From contig CALWID010000018.1 in the NCBI GenBank assembly GCA_944380635.1, positions 1 to 54,702 on the forward strand: 54,702 bases of DNA. Reading direction: 5' to 3'. Made by a program: the position numbers and the translations under genes. The notes beneath the pieces are model-generated. The model was not told the DNA's origin. It made no database searches and worked only from the letters and a program-made list of their open reading frames with translations. Source of the stretch: an uncultured Eubacterium sp. GTDB taxonomy: Bacteria; Bacillota; Clostridia; Oscillospirales; Acutalibacteraceae. Shown in pieces: positions 8,341-16,702 of the stretch (positions within the stretch are counted from its first letter, which is position 1; each line of letters begins with the position of its first letter).

Positions 8341-9309
8341 TTATTCGCTGTCTTTATCTACTTCAATTTTGCCGAATTTGGTAAAATCTTTCGGCAGCGG
8401 AGCAGATTTTTTTGCGGCGGGTCTTGAGTTTGAGTAGCCTCTTCTGCTGCCGCCGGCGCGGAATTTAACACCGCCGGTGGGCTGAAGAACTACTTTTCTG
8501 TCCTGCCCCATGCCAACGGACATTGATTCAACGCCCTCTATCTCCTGCACGGTGGTGTGGATAATGCGCCTTTCATAAGGATTCATCGGCTCAAAAGTAT
8601 ATCTTCTGCCGGTTCTTGCAACATAATCCGCATGCCTGCGGGCAAGATTTTTAAGAGTTTCAACTCTCTTTTCACGGTAGTCGCCGACATTGATAACAAC
8701 TCTTATGTATTTACCGCTTGCTTTCTTAACAGCAAGTCCGGTAAGATACTGAAGTGAATCAAGTGTTTCGCCGCGTCTGCCGATTATTATGCCGTAATCA
8801 TCGCACTTAACGGTAAGTTCAAGCACACCGTCCTTAACCTCTCCGGTAACTTCGGCGCCCTCAACATTGAGCCCGTCAATCATAGTTTTAAGATATGTTA
8901 CGGCGGCGTTCATATCAATATCTTTTTCAGTTAAAACAGGTTCGTCTGCGTGTTCATCACGCGCGGGCGCCTGCGGTTTATCCTGCGGCTTTGCCTCAGG
9001 CTTAACTTCTGCTTTTTTAGGAGCCTTCTCCGCCTTTTTTGCCTGCGGCTTAGCGGCGGGTTTTGCCGCTTTCTGCGGCTGCGGTTTTCTGGCTTTTCTG
9101 CCGTCGTCATAAGAAACTTTAACTTCCGCGTCGCTTGAGCCTAAAAGGCCGAAAAATTTCTTTTTCGGAAGGGCAATAACCTCTTCATGGAACTCTGCCG
9201 TGTTTGGCTTTTTAACGCCTGCTTTCGCAAGTTCTGCCATAAGTCCGTCAACGGCGGCTTTAGCGGCGTCTTCCCTGGTTTTGCCTTTGCCTATATACTC
9301 GTATTTCAT
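8341..9309 (-). CDS. jag: RNA-binding protein Jag / KhpB
   Basis: KH/R3H RNA-binding protein encoded next to YidC in Firmicutes and linked to elongation and division control. Residues ~1-65 are the Jag-N domain (KYEYIGKGKTREDA, ending KKKFFGLLGS). A lysine/alanine/proline-rich linker covers ~70-125. A KH domain (IGRRGETLDSLQYLTG) and an R3H domain (RTGRRYTFEPMNPYERRIIH) follow. The C-terminal tail is basic and low complexity. 322 aa. It lies 34 bp after yidC in the same operon. Confidence 0.96.
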   Translation of the reverse strand: MKYEYIGKGKTREDAAKAAVDGLMAELAKAGVKKPNTAEFHEEVIALPKKKFFGLLGSSDAEVKVSYDDGRKARKPQPQKAAKPAAKPQAKKAEKAPKKAEVKPEAKPQDKPQAPARDEHADEPVLTEKDIDMNAAVTYLKTMIDGLNVEGAEVTGEVKDGVLELTVKCDDYGIIIGRRGETLDSLQYLTGLAVKKASGKYIRVVINVGDYREKRVETLKNLARRHADYVARTGRRYTFEPMNPYERRIIHTTVQEIEGVESMSVGMGQDRKVVLQPTGGVKFRAGGSRRGYSNSRPAAKKSAPLPKDFTKFGKIEVDKDSE

Positions 9310-9343
9310 AATTCCTCCGTTAAACGCTTATAAAAAAACGCTT

Positions 9344-10339
9344 TTACGCCTTTGTTTTTTTAATATTTTCTTCCCTGGAGCGGCGGTAAATGGTGTTCTC
9401 TATCATAAGTTTTGCCTGGCTCTTTTTAGGCGGGAAGAATTTTGCTATAAATAACTGCTGTAAAATTGAAACAACATTTGAAATTATCCAGTAAAAACCA
9501 ACCGCTGCCGGTACTCTGAACGCTATTACCAAAGAGAAAATCGGCATCATCAGCAGCATCATAATCATACTCGCGGTCTGCTGAGCGGCGGCGGGATTTG
9601 TTTTTTTCTGAATAAGCATTGAGATTCCCGTTGACGCAAGTGATGTTAAAAACGAAACAATGGGAATTACAACGATAACACCGTCTTTCCAATGGGGAAG
9701 AGCGGTCATATCTATTCCGCCGAGAATCATACCCTGCCTGAAGGAATCAATGGCGGAAACGCGCTCCGGTGTAAACAGTTCAGGCATTTGAGCCACAAGT
9801 TGATCCCTGTACGCAGTCCAGTTTTCAAGAATACCGAGCTGCAGGTAATTTCCCGAATAATTAACGCTTTCAAGAAATTCGGTAAGTTGGTCGGTATAAT
9901 CACCTATGTTGCTCATTCCTATAATATAGGAAAGCGGATAATAGATTATTCCAACGATACCCATAAGAAAAACTAACTGGAAAATCATAGGCAAACAACC
10001 CATCTGCATAGGGTTATGACCCTCGCGGGCATAAAGGTCGTTCATTTCCTGGTTGAGTTTATTTCTGTCTTTCGGGTCAGGATATTTTTTCTGAATTTTC
10101 TGAATTTTAGGCTGAAGTCTTGCCGTTTTGGCGGTTGCTTTCTGCTGGTGCAGGTTTGCGGGCAGCAAAATAAGCCTGGTGAGCACCGTAAAAATGATTA
10201 TTGCTATAAAATATTCGTTGCTGAGCGCGGAAAGCAATAATTCCATACATTTTCCAAACAGCCAGTAAAGCGGTCTGAAAAGGCCCATTCCGTCCGACGA
10301 CATTGCCATTGCAACGGCATTCGCTGTAAAATCAAACAT
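9344..10339 (-). CDS. yidC: Membrane protein insertase YidC (SpoIIIJ/Oxa1 family)
   Basis: Inserts membrane proteins with or without Sec. IFTVLTRLILLPANLHQQKA has the conserved hydrophilic-groove arginine at the end of the first core TM segment. The cytoplasmic hairpin (KYPDPKDRNKLNQEMNDLY) and three further core TM segments follow, the last near AVGFYWIISNVVSILQQ. A ~70-residue extracytoplasmic insert lies between the second and third core helices. There is no lipobox, unlike Bacillus SpoIIIJ. 331 aa. Its start base coincides with the last base of the yidD stop. Confidence 0.96.
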   Translation of the reverse strand: MFDFTANAVAMAMSSDGMGLFRPLYWLFGKCMELLLSALSNEYFIAIIIFTVLTRLILLPANLHQQKATAKTARLQPKIQKIQKKYPDPKDRNKLNQEMNDLYAREGHNPMQMGCLPMIFQLVFLMGIVGIIYYPLSYIIGMSNIGDYTDQLTEFLESVNYSGNYLQLGILENWTAYRDQLVAQMPELFTPERVSAIDSFRQGMILGGIDMTALPHWKDGVIVVIPIVSFLTSLASTGISMLIQKKTNPAAAQQTASMIMMLLMMPIFSLVIAFRVPAAVGFYWIISNVVSILQQLFIAKFFPPKKSQAKLMIENTIYRRSREENIKKTKA

Positions 10340-10590
10340 TATTTTTCCTCATTTTTATTCTTTTTAGGTGGAACGGGGTCATAGCCGCCCTTTGAAAACG
10401 GGTTGCATCTTAATATCCGCCATATTGCAAGAAGAGAGCCTTTAAAAACGCCGTGTATCTCTATTGCCTCCAGCGCGTACTGCGAGCAGGTTGGATAATA
10501 CCTGCACGAGCCGTGCGAAAAGCGGGGGCTGATGGTAGCCTGATATGTTTTAATCAAAAACACCAGCGCCTTTTTTATAAGACTCCTCAT
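10339..10590 (-). CDS. yidD: Membrane protein insertion efficiency factor YidD
   Basis: Small membrane-associated protein thought to help YidC. The family signature is complete: [12 protein letters not shown], then [16 protein letters not shown] with its three cysteines, then [13 protein letters not shown]. 83 aa. It overlaps the rnpA stop by 4 bp. Confidence 0.97.
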   Translation of the reverse strand: MRSLIKKALVFLIKTYQATISPRFSHGSCRYYPTCSQYALEAIEIHGVFKGSLLAIWRILRCNPFSKGGYDPVPPKKNKNEEK

Positions 10591-10919
10591 TTTATAACAC
10601 CCAGTGAAAGCAACTGCTTTTCCATATCATTTTTAACAGCCTGCATTTTAACATTGCATGTGGCGGTGCGGGCAACAAACACAATATCGTAATTACCGGC
10701 AATCCGCCCGGCAAGTTCGGCGTATGCCGCTCTGATAACGCGGCGCGCTCTGTTTCTTTGATAAGCCTTGCCTATTTTTTTACTGCTTGTAATACCAACT
10801 CTTGTTTCCCTGCGTCTGCTTTTCATAACATAGGTAACAAGATTTTTGGATGCACTGCTTTTGCCCCTGTAATACAGGCGGCGGAAATCCTTGTTTTGAT
10901 TTAAGGCTATGATTTTCAC
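10587..10919 (-). CDS. rnpA: Ribonuclease P protein component
   Basis: Protein subunit of RNase P, which matures tRNA 5' ends together with the RNA subunit (not in this window). The RNR motif is present as [16 protein letters not shown], and [11 protein letters not shown] matches the preceding strand. 110 aa, normal. Directly downstream of rpmH, as nearly universal in bacteria. Confidence 0.96.
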   Translation of the reverse strand: MKIIALNQNKDFRRLYYRGKSSASKNLVTYVMKSRRRETRVGITSSKKIGKAYQRNRARRVIRAAYAELAGRIAGNYDIVFVARTATCNVKMQAVKNDMEKQLLSLGVIK

Positions 10920-10966
10920 AATACCATTCCCTTAAAACAGCCTTCCGTTCGGCGCTGATTTAAAAA

Positions 10967-11101
10967 TCAGTAAGAAAGCTGTTTTCTGCCCTTAGCGCGG
11001 CGGCGGGCAAGCACCTTTCTGCCGTTTCTTGTGGACATTCTTTTTCTGAAGCCGTGCTCCATCTTAGCGTGCCTTTTCTTAGGCTGAAATGTTCTTTTCA
11101 T
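10967..11101 (-). CDS. rpmH: Ribosomal protein bL34
   Basis: 44-residue basic large-subunit protein beginning [18 protein letters not shown] and ending [10 protein letters not shown], close to the family consensus. It is first in the rpmH-rnpA-yidD-yidC-jag operon; a GAAAGG ribosome-binding site precedes the start. Confidence 0.97.
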   Translation of the reverse strand: MKRTFQPKKRHAKMEHGFRKRMSTRNGRKVLARRRAKGRKQLSY

Positions 11102-11286
11102 TAAATTCACTACCTTTCACAGACTAAACTTGTCTTAATCCTTATATACTCTGCGCGGTATAGCGCAGGCTAATCCGTATTTTGTAATTTTAAACTGCGC
11201 GGCAATCATTATCGGCAGATAAAAAGCCTTGCCGCTTTGGTTTGATTTTTTACCGCTAAAAACAATTTTGCACATTAGCGAACAAT

Positions 11287-11316
11287 ATTATATATTAAAA
11301 ATAACGGCGTTGTCAA
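11287..11316 (-). promoter_or_regulatory. rpmH operon promoter
   Basis: Minus-strand TTGACA, 18-bp spacer, TATAAT, about 185 bp upstream of rpmH. A long leader is implied. In most Firmicutes the dnaA promoter and oriC sit in this position; here the other side is mtnN. Confidence 0.75.
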
Positions 11317-11333
11317 CATAAAAATAATAAATC

Positions 11334-11362
11334 TTGTAATTATTAAAATTATATATTATAAT
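11334..11362 (+). promoter_or_regulatory. mtnN promoter
   Basis: TTGTAA, 17-bp spacer, TATAAT on plus, divergent from the rpmH promoter; the -35 boxes are about 20 bp apart. Confidence 0.6.
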
Positions 11363-11450
11363 AACACTATATTTTGTGGTCTGATATGGCGGCGGCAACA
11401 AGAGCAACTGCCGAACACAAATAAAATTTTATTTATAGGTGGTAAAAACT

Positions 11451-12164
11451 ATGATAGGCATAATCGGAGCAATGGATATAGAGATAGAAGCGGTGCAGAA
11501 TCGTATTGAGGACTGCGTTTCGCAGGAAATTGCCGGCTGTTCTTTTGCCTGCGGGCACATAAACGGAGTTATGGTGTGCGCCGCGCGCTGCAATCCCGGC
11601 AAGGTAAACGCCGCAATCTGCGCTCAGATAATGATAGACCGCTTTAACGCGGATAAAATCATAAATATCGGCGTAGGCTGTTCGCTCTCGCCGGATGTGG
11701 CAATAAAAAACATAGTAATCGCAAGCGATGTATGCCAGTATGATATTGATATGACCGCCATAGGCGAACCGCGCGGATATATAAACGGACTCAATATGAT
11801 TAAGATTGAAACGGACAAAGAAATTTCAGACCGACTTGCAAGGATAGCCATAAATTCCGGCGAAAAAATACACCGCGGAACAATCGCAAGCGGCGATACT
11901 TTTATTGCGGATAAAGAGTTAAAAAATAAAATTGTTTGTGAATTCGGCGCAATATGCGGCGAAATGGAAGGCGGCGCAACAGCGCAGACCGCCGCGGCAA
12001 ACGGCGTTCCTTTTGCAGTATTAAGGTCTGTCAGCGACGGGGGAGATGACGACGCGGCAATGGACTACCCTACATTTAAAAAAACAGCCGCGGAAAAATC
12101 CACGGCTATCATTCTGAAATATATAGAGGGCGAAAAAACTCAGCTTGAGTTTACTCAGCAATAA
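11451..12164 (+). CDS. mtnN: 5'-methylthioadenosine/S-adenosylhomocysteine nucleosidase
   Basis: Cleaves adenine from MTA and SAH, clearing inhibitory by-products of SAM-using reactions. MIGIIGAMDIEIEAV carries the N-terminal catalytic Glu region; GEMEGG is the ribose/methylthio-binding motif; SVSDGGDDDA holds the catalytic Asp of the SD motif. 237 aa matches the family. ATG at 11451 was chosen because AGGTGG lies 8 nt before it; a GTG at 11439 overlaps that ribosome-binding site. The 3' end overlaps the convergent XRE gene by 14 bp. Confidence 0.9.
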   Translation: MIGIIGAMDIEIEAVQNRIEDCVSQEIAGCSFACGHINGVMVCAARCNPGKVNAAICAQIMIDRFNADKIINIGVGCSLSPDVAIKNIVIASDVCQYDIDMTAIGEPRGYINGLNMIKIETDKEISDRLARIAINSGEKIHRGTIASGDTFIADKELKNKIVCEFGAICGEMEGGATAQTAAANGVPFAVLRSVSDGGDDDAAMDYPTFKKTAAEKSTAIILKYIEGEKTQLEFTQQ

Positions 12165-12792
12165 AACTGCTCATTATATATTCTTCCGCTTCCTCAATAA
12201 GTTTGTGCAGCACATTTCCGTCCATAGAATCTATGCCCGTGCGTGATTTATCCTCAATAAAGGCAAATCTTGAATCAAGCACGGCTATTGCCGCGCTGGC
12301 AAGTTCGTGCCCTAAATTATAATCAAGCCTGAACATATCGCTCGGCAGCGCGCCCGCCTTTGCAAGCGTAAGCGCCCCGCGGTAAATGCAGAGCATATAA
12401 TAATCGTGAAGATATTTCACAAAAGAATTATCCGTTGAAGACGCCGCCGCCATATCAATCAGTATTTTTGTGGATTGAGTAAGCGCCGCCAGTTCGGAAT
12501 CATCGCCGTCCTCGCCCGCAATATGGGAAAGGTAATCTTCATCAAGGCCGTATCTGCTTTTTGAAACGCCAAGCAGATAATCGGTTGTAACTCCGTAATA
12601 CTCGCTGCACTTAATAACAAAATCAAGCCCGCATTCACGAATGCCTTTTTCGTAGTGGCTTAAAAGCGCCTGGCTGATACCCAGGTCCGCCGCCGCTTTC
12701 TTTTGGCTTGAACCGCGCTCTTTTCTTAGTTGGGAAAGTATTGCGGCAAATTTAGATTTTTTGCCTGAAAAAGTATTTTTGCTGTCCGCCAT
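12151..12792 (-). CDS. XRE-family transcriptional regulator
   Basis: DNA-binding regulator. Residues ~14-75 form an HTH_3 domain (FAAILSQLRKERGSSQKKAAADLGISQALLSHYEKG, then YYGVTTDYLLG). The remaining ~135 residues are helical and not recognised, perhaps a dimerisation or ligand domain. 213 aa. It is divergent from the histidine phosphatase gene, with an inverted repeat in the shared gap that could be its operator. Target genes are unknown. Confidence 0.85.
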   Translation of the reverse strand: MADSKNTFSGKKSKFAAILSQLRKERGSSQKKAAADLGISQALLSHYEKGIRECGLDFVIKCSEYYGVTTDYLLGVSKSRYGLDEDYLSHIAGEDGDDSELAALTQSTKILIDMAAASSTDNSFVKYLHDYYMLCIYRGALTLAKAGALPSDMFRLDYNLGHELASAAIAVLDSRFAFIEDKSRTGIDSMDGNVLHKLIEEAEEYIMSSFIAE

Positions 12793-12901
12793 AAATTTAC
12801 CCTGATTTCTTTATTTAACAATTTTCGCGCGTAAATGTAAATTAAAATCAATTTTTACCCCGTGCGTTATACTGAAAGTAATTATACCGCTTGTAATTGT
12901 G

Positions 12902-12916
12902 TTTGTAAAGTACAAA
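12902..12916. promoter_or_regulatory. Inverted repeat, possible XRE operator
   Basis: TTTGTA-AAG-TACAAA is a perfect 6-bp inverted repeat between the divergent XRE and phosphatase genes. TTGTAA and TGTAAAC half-site-like words recur on both sides (about 12890-12945). Small XRE regulators often bind such sites; the link here is inferred. Confidence 0.4.
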
Positions 12917-12999
12917 ATTAATCTGTAAACAATTTGTAATAATTCGTGCTTTTACTGCAAAATATTCTTACAAAAAACAATATTAAGAGGTGTTAAAAA

Positions 13000-13629
13000 A
13001 TGAAAACTTTTACAATATATCTCTTCCGCCACGGAATAACAAAAGGCAATCTAAACGCACAGTATATTGGGCGTACAGATTATCCGTTAACTATGGATAG
13101 TATATCCGAACTCAGAAACATAAAAGCAAAATACCATTATCCCACCGTGCAGGCGGTGTTTACATCGCCGCTTAAAAGGTGCACCGAATCGGCTGACATA
13201 ATGTTTCCAAAAAATAACCCAATTGTAATAAATGACTTTGTTGAGTACAGTTTCGGCGAGTTTGAGGAGTGCACGGCAAAGGACCTTGAAAATAATGAGG
13301 ATTTCTTAAAATGGATAAGGGGCGATATGCACGCCCGCCCGCCGTACGGCGAAAGCAACGCGGAATTTACGCACAGAGTTTGCGATGCTTTTGAAAAAGT
13401 TGTGGACGGGCTTATAAAAACTCAAACCGAAAATTCGGCAATAGTAGGTCATGCCGGAGTGCTTATGACTATTCTTGCGTGTTACGGTCTGCCTCAGGCG
13501 CCGATGGCACACTGGCAGATGGACCCCGGCTACGGTTTTAAACTGCGGGTAACGCCGTCCCTCTGGATGCGCGCAAATAAAATAGAGGTTGCCGACACCG
13601 CTCCCGTTGCCACCCGCGAGAGTGATTAA
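13000..13629 (+). CDS. Histidine phosphatase family protein
   Basis: Phosphoglycerate-mutase-like fold. LFRHGITKGN near residue 8 is the RHG motif with the phospho-accepting His. SPLKRCTESA supplies the second Arg, EYSFGEFEE the acidic residue, and VGHAGVLMTIL the second catalytic His. 209 aa. Substrate cannot be told from sequence; relatives include alpha-ribazole phosphatase (CobC) and broad-specificity phosphatases. RBS AAGAGGTG before the ATG. Confidence 0.85.
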   Translation: MKTFTIYLFRHGITKGNLNAQYIGRTDYPLTMDSISELRNIKAKYHYPTVQAVFTSPLKRCTESADIMFPKNNPIVINDFVEYSFGEFEECTAKDLENNEDFLKWIRGDMHARPPYGESNAEFTHRVCDAFEKVVDGLIKTQTENSAIVGHAGVLMTILACYGLPQAPMAHWQMDPGYGFKLRVTPSLWMRANKIEVADTAPVATRESD

Positions 13630-13660
13630 TTTTCACATTTTAAAATTTTAATATACAAAC

Positions 13661-13699
13661 AAAAAAGGCGGTTCAAAACGAGCCGCCTTTAATTTTTAT
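13661..13699. terminator. Bidirectional terminator
   Basis: AAAGGCGG...CCGCCTTT hairpin with A-run on the left and T-rich DNA on the right. It serves both the phosphatase gene (plus) and the convergent MgtC-like gene (minus). Confidence 0.85.
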
Positions 13700-13719
13700 T
13701 TTACTTATATTAATATGTA

Positions 13720-14442
13720 TTAATTAATGTGTTTCCAGCCGGTGGAAATTATATCCTCGTGCTTGCCGACATGGGTTATGATATGCTCAACAAGTTCATT
13801 GTTTTTGCGTTTTGTTGAAATCTCCGCGCGTACTTTTACATTGCCGCCGTCAACATCGCTCATCTCAAGATTTCTGAGCAAAACATCGTCCAGTTCACGG
13901 AAATATTCGATTATATTTTTCTTAATTTCGTCCGCATTTTCCTCTGAGCAGACTATGGAAATACGGTAAAAAGTTTCCTGCTTATCGGATTTTTCCTTAT
14001 TATACTCCTGCTTTTTGGATATAAATTCCGCAACCGGGTGAATAAGCAGATGAGCAAGCACCATAGTGCCGGCAACGATTGCGGCAAACCACCATTTATC
14101 AAGGCAGCAGAGAATTCCGACCGAGGCGGAAGACCATATAGAAGCGGCGGTATTTATACCTTTTACTTTAGTGCCGTCGCTGATGATAACGCCGGCGCCC
14201 AGAAAACCTATGCCGGAAACTATCTGCGCCGCGATACGGGTAACATCGGTATTGCCGTCATTAGCAAGATAAGAAAACGCCGTAAAAGCATATGAGCCGA
14301 CGCATACTATTACATTTGTAACAATGCCGGTACGGTGCTTTGTAAGTTGCCGCTCGGCACCGATAAGTATTCCGAGCCCCACCGCAATAAGAAGTCTTAT
14401 TGTAAATCCCAAAGCCGTGGTAATTGCAGGCATTTTAATCAC
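13720..14442 (-). CDS. MgtC/SapB family membrane protein
   Basis: Inner-membrane protein of the MgtC family, linked to Mg2+ limitation and membrane-potential control. The first helix contains LLIAVGLGILIGAERQLTKH, the family hallmark; VSGIGFLGAGVI and GINTAASIWSSASVGI follow. About five TM segments are followed by a cytoplasmic ACT-like C-terminal domain (~residues 150-240). GTG at 14442 was chosen because GAAAGG lies 5 nt before it; ATG at 14433 is the alternative, and ATGs further upstream lack a spaced ribosome-binding site. No M-box magnesium riboswitch is visible upstream. Confidence 0.85.
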   Translation of the reverse strand: MIKMPAITTALGFTIRLLIAVGLGILIGAERQLTKHRTGIVTNVIVCVGSYAFTAFSYLANDGNTDVTRIAAQIVSGIGFLGAGVIISDGTKVKGINTAASIWSSASVGILCCLDKWWFAAIVAGTMVLAHLLIHPVAEFISKKQEYNKEKSDKQETFYRISIVCSEENADEIKKNIIEYFRELDDVLLRNLEMSDVDGGNVKVRAEISTKRKNNELVEHIITHVGKHEDIISTGWKHIN

Positions 14443-14608
14443 TAAAGCCTTTCTGGCTACAAATAGTAAATTTATTGACATCCTAACTGTAGCCGGATAA
14501 GGCGTCAACAAGATTACAACCGTCTCAAATTACGCCGCAAGGCAGATTCTGAGAACAATACAATCCGAATTAGTGTAAATTTTCACGCTAATCTAATTTT
14601 TAGTAAAA

Positions 14609-16375
14609 TCAATAAAGCGGAAGATCGTCAAAATCAGGTCTGTTTCCCGCAAGGTTTATATTTGTTTTTCCGTAAATACTCTGCTGTACCAACTGCGCTG
14701 TAAGCGGCATATCAACTTTCCAGCACCATACGCCGTAAAATGTGCCGCCGCGGCAGGTAGTTATTACCTCTCCGTTTTCATCAGTTGAATTTTCGGGCAC
14801 GGTCTGCGTATTTGTTGTGTAGTTCATCCAGCCGTGGCGAATAGCGTAACTGCCTATATCAAGCACTTCGGATTTAGCAAATCCCATTTTTACATACGGC
14901 AAAAGGCTGTTTACAACTTCAATTGATTTAACTGTTGATGAGCCGCTCATCTTTTCAAATATTTTAAGAAGAACGGTTTTTTGGCGGTCTGCCCTGGCAT
15001 TATCGGAATCTATCTTGCGTATTCTGCAATATGCAAGCGCCTGTTCGCCGTCCAGTTCAACCAAACCGGGCGCGGCGTCAATAGTAACATTGCCGTATCT
15101 TGACTGATGATTATTAATCTCGTCAATTTCCTCTTCCGTCATTTCAACGGTTATGCCGCCCAAAGTATCAATAATGCTGCTGAAACTGTCAAAATTAACT
15201 ATAACATAATTATCAATATTTATCTTAAAGTTATTTTCAACGGCTCTGATATAGCAGTCAACACCGCCGTAGTACATAGATTCGTTTATCTTGCCGAATC
15301 TGCCGCTGTCCTCATCGCCCTCCGTTACCTCGTAGTAGCAATAAGAATCACGCAGAATTGAAGTAAGCGTTATCTGCTGAGTGTCAATATTAACGCTGGC
15401 GATAATTGCAGAATCGGCTCTTGTTTCCTCATCGGTAATATTTTCATCTCTTGTATCTTCGCCGATAAGAAGCACATTCAGCACATGGGTTGAGTACGCC
15501 GGAGAACCGTTATAATACCACTGCTTAAGCATATCACGGTAAGAAGAGGCGTATTCGTCCTCATAAATCGGGGTAAAATCTTCCTCTAAAACGCTCATTC
15601 CCGTCCATTCGTCAATGGCTTCTGTTTTTTCAGGGGTATCTGTAGCGTCATTAAGTCTGCCGTTAAGATAAAAATACAATCCGCCGATTGCCGCGCCGCC
15701 CGCTATGATAAGAACAAGCAGAATAATAATTATAGTTTTTAAAATTTTTGCAGTGCGGGATGGCTTTTTCTTTGCCTTTTTACCGCTTTTTGCGTTATCT
15801 TGCGGTATTGAGGCATAGTTCATTATATTTACATTCCCGTTTTCGTCTACATCATAATGCATTTTAGGCGCATTTTCTGCCGGATTTTGAAACTCTGTAT
15901 TTTCAGATTTCATTTCCGCTTTATTGCGCTCTTTTTCATCTGCGCCATTTTCTTTTACAGGCGCGGCGATTTTTGCGCTGCTTTTATCAGAATCCGCGCC
16001 TGCGGGAGCGGAAATATTTTTTGCGTTTTCCCTTTCAGGGGAATTATTCTCTTTTTGTTTATTTATATTATCACTTTGCTGCGAATTTTCATCTTTTTTT
16101 GTTTTTGCAGAAACTTCTGCCTTTTCGCTTTTGCTTTCTTGCTTATCTAAATGCTCTGTTTGTGTATTTCGAGCGGAAGTCGTTTCTTTTACATTTTCAG
16201 GCGCATTTGCAGGCGCTGAGCCGCTTTTTATATTTTCCGCCTGCGGCTTTGCGGCGCTGTTTTCGCCCTGTTTTTTTGCCGGTGCACCCTGCGCTTTTAT
16301 GCGTGCTTCGTTTTCTTCTCTTCTCTTTCTGACTTCTTTTAAAATTTCATCTACATCAAAAGAAGAATCGCTCAC
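14609..16375 (-). CDS. LytR-CpsA-Psr (LCP) family glycopolymer ligase
   Basis: Membrane-bound enzyme that transfers teichoic acid or capsule polymers from undecaprenyl phosphate to peptidoglycan. The N-terminal ~195 residues are a low-complexity Lys/Glu/Ala/Asn tail, presumably cytoplasmic and unusually long. One TM segment follows (~IIIILLVLIIAGGAAIGGLY), then the extracellular LCP core. LLIGEDTRDENI, RADSAIIASV, SILRDSYCYY and LAYCRIRKIDSDNARADRQ keep the conserved Asp/Arg residues that bind the lipid pyrophosphate. 588 aa. It stands alone downstream of gyrA on the same strand. RBS AAAGGGG. Confidence 0.9.
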   Translation of the reverse strand: MSDSSFDVDEILKEVRKRREENEARIKAQGAPAKKQGENSAAKPQAENIKSGSAPANAPENVKETTSARNTQTEHLDKQESKSEKAEVSAKTKKDENSQQSDNINKQKENNSPERENAKNISAPAGADSDKSSAKIAAPVKENGADEKERNKAEMKSENTEFQNPAENAPKMHYDVDENGNVNIMNYASIPQDNAKSGKKAKKKPSRTAKILKTIIIILLVLIIAGGAAIGGLYFYLNGRLNDATDTPEKTEAIDEWTGMSVLEEDFTPIYEDEYASSYRDMLKQWYYNGSPAYSTHVLNVLLIGEDTRDENITDEETRADSAIIASVNIDTQQITLTSILRDSYCYYEVTEGDEDSGRFGKINESMYYGGVDCYIRAVENNFKINIDNYVIVNFDSFSSIIDTLGGITVEMTEEEIDEINNHQSRYGNVTIDAAPGLVELDGEQALAYCRIRKIDSDNARADRQKTVLLKIFEKMSGSSTVKSIEVVNSLLPYVKMGFAKSEVLDIGSYAIRHGWMNYTTNTQTVPENSTDENGEVITTCRGGTFYGVWCWKVDMPLTAQLVQQSIYGKTNINLAGNRPDFDDLPLY

Positions 16376-16652
16376 TGGCTTTCACCCCTTTGACACGCCG
16401 CGGCGCGCCCCTGTTTGATATAATACAGAAAACATTATATAACATTTAGTTTCCGATTTCAACAAAAAATGATTTTTTTACACATTGTTAATATAATATG
16501 TAATTTTTTATTTTTATTATGCCGCCGTTTGCAAATAAAATCAGAAGTTTGGTTTTGCACACTTTTCTTAATAAACGGCAATTTAAATTTATTTTCCGCA
16601 CAGGGCGCAATTATGCGCTTAAAGGAAAAAATTTTGCACTTTACATAACGAA

Positions 16653-16678
16653 AAAAGAGCAGGTTTTCCTGCTCTTTT
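16653..16678 (-). terminator. gyrA terminator
   Basis: Minus-strand AAAAGAGCAGG, 4-nt loop, CCTGCTCTTTTTT. The rest of the gap from 16376 to 16652 is AT-rich, with no convincing gene. Confidence 0.9.
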
Positions 16679-16702
16679 AAACGCACATATTAAATCAGCA
16701 CA

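Noticed and set aside
14443-14608. Possible M-box magnesium riboswitch before the MgtC-like gene
   Set aside because: None of the conserved M-box sequence blocks is present. Only a weak hairpin near 14570-14595 is seen.
15924-16418. 164-codon plus frame over the LCP gene
   Set aside because: It is the shadow of the low-complexity Lys/Glu-rich tail of the minus-strand LCP protein.
16459-16686. 75-codon minus frame after gyrA
   Set aside because: It runs through the gyrA terminator and lacks a ribosome-binding site and any recognisable motif.
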